From JACMOY01 sp038322575 (GTDB lineage: Bacteria > Actinomycetota > Actinomycetes > Actinomycetales > Angustibacteraceae), in the NCBI GenBank assembly GCA_038322575.1, contig JBBQGB010000004.1:23505-87504 (forward strand): 64,000 bases of DNA, given 5' to 3'. Numbering within the stretch: the first letter of the stretch is position 1; each line of letters begins with the position of its first letter. Below are positions 59,482 to 64,000 of this stretch, piece after piece. Both the position numbers and the translations under genes were made by a program. The notes below the pieces were generated by a model that worked only from the letters and a program-made list of their open reading frames with translations, was not told the origin of the DNA and ran no database searches.

Positions 59482-62346
59482 TCAGCCCAGCTTGTACTGC
59501 CAGACCCCGCGGCCGTGGGTCGCGGCGTACAGCGTGTTGCCCCTCGGGTCGAGCGTCAGGCCGTACGTCGCCACGGTGGGCAGCCCGGCCGTGGCCAGCC
59601 AGCTGGTGCCCCCCGCGGGCAGACCCAGCACACCGAAGTCGGTCGCGGCGAAGAGCGATCCGCGACGGACGTCGAACGCGATGCCCGTGACCGGCTGGTC
59701 ACCGAGGTCGAGGCTGAGGTCGCGCGAGGTGACGGCACCCGTGCGCGGGCTGTACCGCAGCTCGTACACGTGACCGCCCGCCGCGTAGGCGCTGTAGCCC
59801 GAGTAGGACACGAACGCGTGGTTGGCGTCCCGGGGGTCGACCGCGATGCCCGACGGGAACCGCTTGGGCAGAGCGTCGCCGGTGGCGGTCAGGTCGACCC
59901 GCTTGTAGGTCACCTTGGCGGGGTCTTCGGCGTTGGCGTTCCGGGTGACGAACAACCGTCCCCGGCGGGTGCCGGCCCAGATGGTGCCCTCGGTGTCAGC
60001 TGCACGCGTGATGGCCACCACGTAGTTGCCGCGGCCGGCGAGGTCCGCGCCGTAGAACGACCCGGACAGGTCACCGGCGTCGTTCGCTGCCTTGCCACCC
60101 AGCGGCTGCCAGTCACCGCAGGTCACCGTGAAGTCGCCGGTGAACTCGTTGCAGTGCTTGTCCAGGTAGGCCCGGTCGCCACCGTTGTCGGTGGTGCGCC
60201 AGATGTGCTGCAGGCCGTCGAAGACCGTGCCGGCGACCTCGGGGTCGGCGACGAACGGGGTGTAGAACGAGGCCGCCTCACCGCTGGCGAGCAGCGGGTC
60301 GGAGATCCAGTCCCAGCCGGTCGGCTTCGCACCCTGGAAGTTCACGTCGTGCTGCGGGTTGAAGTAGGAGTGGTAGCGGATCGAGGGGTCCTCGGCGTTG
60401 AAGCCGGACTGGCCACCGTCCCCACCCACCGACTCGGCGAAGCCCGACGGCGCGTCGGACTCCCAGGTGCCGTTGTCCTGGGTGCCGCCCTGCACCAGTC
60501 CCTTGCGGCTCACGCTGACGCTCTGGAACTGCAGGGTGTTCAGGCCCTTGTTGATGTCCTTGTTCGACGTCGGCACCGCCGAGAGCAGCCGCTGACAGCG
60601 GATCAGCTCGGGCGCGCTCAATCCCCGAGTTGCGCACTTGGCGCTGTCGTCGACGAACGGGCCGCTTCCACGGACGATGCCACCGTCGGAACCCGAGAAG
60701 AAGGTCTCACCGTTCGTGCCGGGCACGAACACCAGGGCGTGGTGGTCGGGGTGCAACCCGTTCGGGCTCGTCGCCGCGTCGTTGGTCATGTCGGCGAAGC
60801 TGAGGCCGGCGTCGGTCGAGCGGATGACCGCGCGGCCGTTGCTCGGTGGGTTCGGGCTGAAGAGCTCGTCATAGTTCATCTGGCCGGACAGGACGACCTG
60901 GTCCGGCTGTCCCTTCGGGGTCGCGACGACCATGTCGTAGGAGCACTGCCCCTGGCAGAAGTTGTACGAGTCGTACCCTGGCGAAGTCGGGTCGGCGCTC
61001 GACAGGCCGGTGAACGCCGGCGCCGCCGCGCGGGCGTCGTCAGTACGGAACAGACCGGCCACCGAGCCCGGGAAGGCCGTCCCGTCACCCAGGTAGATGC
61101 GTGTGCTGCCGTTGGCCAGTGTCGTCGCGTCGAACTCGACGCGGCTGTCCAACGTCGCGTCCGGCGAGTCCGCGTTCCCGATCGTGTAGATGCGGGTCCA
61201 CGCCCCGCTTGCGCCCACCCTGCGGTAGAGGCCGTAGGAGGAGATCGCGGCGTACACGGTCGTGCTGTCCGTCGGGTCGGTCTCGATCTTCGTGACGCCG
61301 CCACGGAAGAAGTCGCCGCCGTTCGCCGAGCCGGGAACGACCGGGTCGCCCGCCTCGGACTTGGTCAGCGTCCAGGTGACGCCGGCGTCGGTCGACTCGT
61401 AGAGGCCGAGGGGGGCCGCGTTGGGCGGGGTGAAGCGGCCACCGTTGACCGATGAGGAACCGTGCCGCGCGACGGCCGTGCCGACGTACAGGTGGCCGGG
61501 GTTGGCGGGGTCGACGGCGATGGCGCCGATCGACCGGTCCAGCGCGAAGTCCCGGGCGGCCACGAACGTCGAGACCTTGCTGAACGTCGCCCCCTTGTCG
61601 CGCGACCGGTACAGGCCGACGCCCGCCTCGGAGTCCGAGCTGCCGCTCTCTTCTCCGGTGCCGACGTACAGCGTCCCGTCAGCGGCGATGACGATCTCGC
61701 CGATGGCGCCGGACGGGATGTCGGCGCCGATCGGGGTCCAGGTGGGGGCGGTCGAGGTCGCGTTCGTGGTCTTCCAGACGCCACCGCCCGCGGCACCGAC
61801 GTACACGGTGCAGGGACCGGTCACCGTGCAGGCCGGGTCGACAGCCATGGCGGTGGTGCGCCCGGCGACGTTGGCTGCAGTGCCCGTGTAGGTGGTCTCG
61901 GGCTCGACCGCGCCGGTCGTCGGACCCGACAGGGTCCAGGTGCCTGCTGCAGGACCGCCACGAGGGCCCTTGCCCTCGCCGTGCTTCTTGACGACTGCTG
62001 CGAAAGCGCCACGGGCGCCCTTGCTCTGCGCTGGTGCCACGGCCGTTCGCGGGAACGCTCGGGCGTCGTACTGCTCCTGAGCCGGGCCATTCAGGATCTC
62101 GCCCGAGCCCTCACCGCCCTGCTGCTCGAGCTTCTCGCGGACGAAGGCCACCGCCCCGCTGTGCCGGTTGAGCCGCGGGTGCTCCTTGACGAACTCCTGC
62201 AACGACTCGTGGCCGGGCTCGCCGCTGATCTTCTCGAAGATGGCCTCGCCGTTCGTGGCGGCCAAGGCACCGACGCCGACCAGGACCGCGACACCAGCGG
62301 CGGTAGCCGCCCGTGCGCGCCCAGTGGGCAGATGACGTTTGGACAT
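59482..62346 (-). CDS. Secreted BNR/sialidase-type beta-propeller protein
   Basis: A 954-residue exported protein. A signal or membrane anchor (about 10-32, AATAAGVAVLVGVGALAA) is followed by a charged helical stretch (about 35-120) and a long beta-propeller region. Repeated BNR-like Asp boxes and YVGT turns are visible: STDAGVTWTL, SRDKGATFSKV, STDAGLSFADM, HLYVGTA and TLYVGTGEE. The closing segment NTLYAATHGRGVWQYKLG is typical of VPS10/WD40-YVTN-type surface proteins. No sialidase catalytic FRIP-Arg motif was found, so I do not call it a sialidase. GAAGGGA lies before the ATG. The upstream 62347-62555 stretch is AT-richer than its surroundings and probably holds its promoter. Confidence 0.82.
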   Translation of the reverse strand: MSKRHLPTGRARAATAAGVAVLVGVGALAATNGEAIFEKISGEPGHESLQEFVKEHPRLNRHSGAVAFVREKLEQQGGEGSGEILNGPAQEQYDARAFPRTAVAPAQSKGARGAFAAVVKKHGEGKGPRGGPAAGTWTLSGPTTGAVEPETTYTGTAANVAGRTTAMAVDPACTVTGPCTVYVGAAGGGVWKTTNATSTAPTWTPIGADIPSGAIGEIVIAADGTLYVGTGEESGSSDSEAGVGLYRSRDKGATFSKVSTFVAARDFALDRSIGAIAVDPANPGHLYVGTAVARHGSSSVNGGRFTPPNAAPLGLYESTDAGVTWTLTKSEAGDPVVPGSANGGDFFRGGVTKIETDPTDSTTVYAAISSYGLYRRVGASGAWTRIYTIGNADSPDATLDSRVEFDATTLANGSTRIYLGDGTAFPGSVAGLFRTDDARAAAPAFTGLSSADPTSPGYDSYNFCQGQCSYDMVVATPKGQPDQVVLSGQMNYDELFSPNPPSNGRAVIRSTDAGLSFADMTNDAATSPNGLHPDHHALVFVPGTNGETFFSGSDGGIVRGSGPFVDDSAKCATRGLSAPELIRCQRLLSAVPTSNKDINKGLNTLQFQSVSVSRKGLVQGGTQDNGTWESDAPSGFAESVGGDGGQSGFNAEDPSIRYHSYFNPQHDVNFQGAKPTGWDWISDPLLASGEAASFYTPFVADPEVAGTVFDGLQHIWRTTDNGGDRAYLDKHCNEFTGDFTVTCGDWQPLGGKAANDAGDLSGSFYGADLAGRGNYVVAITRAADTEGTIWAGTRRGRLFVTRNANAEDPAKVTYKRVDLTATGDALPKRFPSGIAVDPRDANHAFVSYSGYSAYAAGGHVYELRYSPRTGAVTSRDLSLDLGDQPVTGIAFDVRRGSLFAATDFGVLGLPAGGTSWLATAGLPTVATYGLTLDPRGNTLYAATHGRGVWQYKLG

Positions 62347-62555
62347 ATACGTCCCTTCAGGACATAAACCATAAAAAGGGGCTGCTCCACCCCACCTCGC
62401 GTCACTCTGCCGTCCACCGAGGCGCACGTCGTCCGGCTTCTCGGCAAGATTCGACAAAGAACTCGCAAAGTCATCCAGGGACGCCCGGCATCGGAATAGT
62501 TGACGAATCAATCGTGCTGATGCAGGAGTCCCGTTCGTCACCTCCGGAGGTCACC

Positions 62556-63068
62556 GTGTCCGTGCTCGTCCTCACCGGCTCCGCCCGCCAGGGCTCCTAC
62601 ACCCGCGCGCTGGGCGCCCTCGTCGCGGACGTCGCAGCCGACGGCGTGCTCGCCCCCGAGCTCACCGCGCTGCCGTTCTTCAACCAGGACCTCGAGGGCA
62701 CGCCGCCCGCCGAGGTCGTCGCGCTGCGCGAGCAGGTGGCTGCCGCCGACCTGCTCGTCGTCATCACCCCCGAGTACAACGGCACCATCTCGGGGCTGCT
62801 CGGCAACGCGATCGACTGGCTCTCGCGCCCCTACGGCGCCGGTGTGCTGCGCGACAAGCCCGTGCTCGCCGTCGCCGCCTCGCCCGGCGAGATCGGCGGG
62901 GCACGCGCCGTCGTGGCGCTGCGCACCGTGCTCGGCAACGCCGGCGCCGACCTCGCGTCGGCCGCGCTCACCGTCGGCGCCGTCGCCGAGCGGCTGGGCG
63001 ACCCGGCCCTGCGCGTCGAGATCGCGGCCGCACTGGACGACGCAGCCCCCGCCGCGCAGGCGGCCTGA
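62556..63068 (+). CDS. NAD(P)H-dependent FMN reductase family protein
   Basis: A 170-residue flavodoxin-fold reductase. LVLTGSARQGSYTRAL forms the FMN phosphate loop, LPFFNQDLEG follows, and the signature VVITPEYNGTISGLLGNAIDWL is complete, as in SsuE/ArsH/YieF-type reductases. It reduces FMN or quinones with NAD(P)H in the cytoplasm. GTG 62556 is chosen because CGGAGG ends five bases before it; an in-frame ATG at 62520 has no ribosome site. It is divergent from the propeller gene. Confidence 0.88.
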   Translation: MSVLVLTGSARQGSYTRALGALVADVAADGVLAPELTALPFFNQDLEGTPPAEVVALREQVAAADLLVVITPEYNGTISGLLGNAIDWLSRPYGAGVLRDKPVLAVAASPGEIGGARAVVALRTVLGNAGADLASAALTVGAVAERLGDPALRVEIAAALDDAAPAAQAA

Positions 63069-63108
63069 GCCTCGATCGACGGCGCCTGACCGGCGCCGAC
63101 ACTGCACG

Positions 63109-63141
63109 AAGAGCCCACCCGCGCACCGCCGGTGGGCTCTT
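63109..63141 (+). terminator. Intrinsic terminator after the FMN reductase gene
   Basis: AAGAGCCCACC (63109-63119) pairs perfectly with GGTGGGCTCTT (63131-63141). It begins 40 bp after the reductase stop. Confidence 0.75.
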
Positions 63142-63166
63142 AGTGCGGTCTCGCGGCGGGGACGCA

Positions 63167-63202
63167 CGAACGGTCCCTGCCCCGAGGGGCCCGGACCGTT
63201 CG
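63167..63202 (-). terminator. Terminator of the tmRNA gene
   Basis: CGAACGGTCC (63167-63176) pairs with GGACCGTTCG (63193-63202), with a nested GCCCC-GA-GGGGC stem inside. It lies 8 bp beyond the mature tmRNA 3' end on the minus strand. Confidence 0.7.
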
Positions 63203-63210
63203 ATCGGGGG

Positions 63211-63575
63211 TGGAGGTGGCGGGAATCGAACCCGCGTCCGCTGACGCAGAACCAGGACTTCTCCGGGTGCAGCCTGCTGTGGTGTTTCTCGGCTCCAGCG
63301 ATCGCGCAGGCACGTCGCTGCCAAGCCCAGCCGCGTAAGTGTTCAACGGACCCCCGCGGCCTGGGTCCGAAGCAGTGGCTCCGTAGATGACGCCAGGATC
63401 CGGGGCCGGAGCCTCCCCGGGCTGACGGACTTTTACACTCGCTCAGGCGGCGAGGGCAAAGTCGGTGCGCTTGGAATCGGCACCTATTGGTTTGCACGGA
63501 TCGTTTGCGAGATAACCGTGCGTCCTCGACCCGCTTCTCCTGGGAGTACGACCAACGTCGAAACCGTTCACCCCC
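63211..63575 (-). ncRNA. ssrA: Transfer-messenger RNA (tmRNA)
   Basis: The 5' end GGGGGTG (63575-63569) pairs with CACCTCC (63218-63212), and discriminator A is at 63211. The T-arm sequence GGGTTCGATTCCC is intact; 3' CCA is not encoded. The tag frame GCC-GAT-TCC-AAG..., ending TGA (63481-63443), encodes ADSKRTDFALAA, close to other actinobacterial tags. tmRNA releases stalled ribosomes and marks the nascent protein for proteolysis; smpB is not in the window. Pseudoknot regions fill 63230-63440. Confidence 0.95.
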
Positions 63576-63647
63576 CTGTTCAGTTGTGCTGACATCGTAC
63601 GCCCGGCGCCGACGGATCGGGTACTCGCTCGTGACAGCATCGCGCGG

Positions 63648-63832
63648 GTGAGCGACGGCATCTGGCTGCGGTTCCTGTCCGGCCCCGACATGGACGAGCC
63701 GGCCGCGAGGACGACGACGAGCGAGTTCTTCTCCGGCACAGGGGTTTGTCGAGACTGGACGTCGCGGTGGCCCACATGATCGTGCAGCGCGCCGACGCCG
63801 CGGACGTCGGCACGATGCTGCGGTACCACTGA
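63648..63832 (+). pseudogene. Ornithine-cyclodeaminase-like gene, internally deleted and frameshifted
   Basis: A GTG start at 63648 begins a 43-residue frame (SDGIWLRFLSGPDMDEPAAR) that stops at 63779. Overlapping it in another frame is a fragment ending at 63832 that reads LSRLDVAVAHMIVQRADAAD and then VGTMLRYH. The joined order EFFSGTG-LSRLDVAVAHMIVQRA resembles the C-terminal signature of ornithine cyclodeaminase / mu-crystallin proteins (F-S-G-L..D.AVA..). About 270 central residues are missing. The final TGA overlaps the next gene's ATG by one base, as in an intact coupled pair. Family assignment is tentative because so little remains. Confidence 0.5.
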
Positions 63833-64000
63833 TGGTCATCGACCTGGCGAGCGCGGGCGACCTCGACGCGCAGGCCGTCGCGGCGGTCGCCGACGGAGCC
63901 GGTCTTCGGCTGGCGCCGCAGCTGCTGGACGCCGTCGCCGCCCGGCGCGCGGACGTCGAGCGAGCTCTCGCGCACGGTTCACCCGTCTACGGCGTCACGA
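63832..64000 (+). CDS. Aromatic amino-acid ammonia-lyase (HAL/PAL family), N-terminal part
   Basis: The 56 residues present match the start of the histidine/phenylalanine ammonia-lyase family. They include a first strand-helix unit (VAAVADGAGLRLAPQLLDAV) and ARRADVERALAHGSPVYGVT, the segment that leads into the conserved Tyr-Gly-Val-Thr/Asn-TGFG loop holding the catalytic Tyr. The MIO-forming ASG motif lies beyond the window, so histidine, phenylalanine or tyrosine specificity cannot be told. Its ATG shares a base with the stop of the degraded gene upstream. The gene continues past base 64000. Confidence 0.75.
   Translation, partial: MVIDLASAGDLDAQAVAAVADGAGLRLAPQLLDAVAARRADVERALAHGSPVYGVT

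Noticed and set aside
59482..62346. Annotation as a sialidase (neuraminidase)
   Set aside because: Asp-box repeats are present but the FRIP arginine and the catalytic Tyr/Glu pattern were not found.

Overview
The window is chromosomal DNA of a very GC-rich Actinomycetota. The evidence is pervasive G/C third codon positions, many GTG starts, dense 1-bp and 4-bp start/stop overlaps, and a tmRNA tag reading ADSKRTDFALAA. The order pncB / clpS-DUF2017 / murI-MBL-rph-rdgB is an actinobacterial arrangement also seen in mycobacteria. I cannot name the genus. A Kineosporiales- or Micrococcales-like soil actinomycete is plausible but unproven.

Layout. 0-1.2 kb: end of a bcp-type peroxiredoxin, tRNA-Leu(UAG) and two small conserved unknowns. 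1.2-8.8 kb: a FAS1 lipoprotein beside a membrane-anchored sulfite-oxidase-like molybdoenzyme, an IS5-type transposase relic, a DUF222/HNH gene, a Tat-exported M28 peptidase, then a second paralogous molybdoenzyme. 8.8-15.2 kb: rdgB, rph, cAMP-phosphodiesterase-like MBL and murI in an overlapping operon; an AbiEi-like gene bracketed by two near-identical palindromes; DUF2017-clpS and pncB. 15.2-20.4 kb: homogentisate dioxygenase, an RDD protein, an amino-acid permease, 4-hydroxyphenylpyruvate dioxygenase and a divergent Lrp-type regulator, together a tyrosine-catabolism cluster. 20.4-28.1 kb: thioredoxin, a DEAD/DEAH helicase, DUF3039, YqgE, VanZ-like, malic enzyme and hrpB. 28.1-31.7 kb: a tmsB/tmsA pair for 10-methyl branched fatty acids and an epoxide-hydrolase-like enzyme.

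31.7-45.3 kb is an extracytoplasmic redox region. An OmpR-type two-component system diverges from a ferric-reductase-like flavohaem membrane protein coupled to an exported FMN-binding protein. Next come a 1759-residue secreted haem peroxidase with RTX and fibronectin repeats, a type I signal peptidase, a Tat-exported multicopper oxidase and a CopD-like membrane protein. The peroxidase plus multicopper-oxidase pairing recalls bacterial Mn(II)-oxidising enzymes and is the best candidate here for an under-described system.

45.3-64 kb: a large BTAD/AAA/TPR regulator, a divergent PRPP synthetase paralogue, a membrane protein and a cysteine-desulfurase-like enzyme. Then follows a tightly overlapping S8-protease / histidine-kinase / response-regulator operon in which the protease ends in eight 15-residue Trp-periodic repeats. 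The window closes with a GGDEF-EAL-PAS protein, a secreted BNR-propeller protein, an FMN reductase, the tmRNA gene, an apparently internally deleted ornithine-cyclodeaminase-like gene and the start of an aromatic amino-acid lyase. Two non-coding repeat families cut across these regions: GGGGCAAC-type palindromes (four copies) and a two-unit CAAGTGCC element with an exact 42-bp repeat spacing (two copies).
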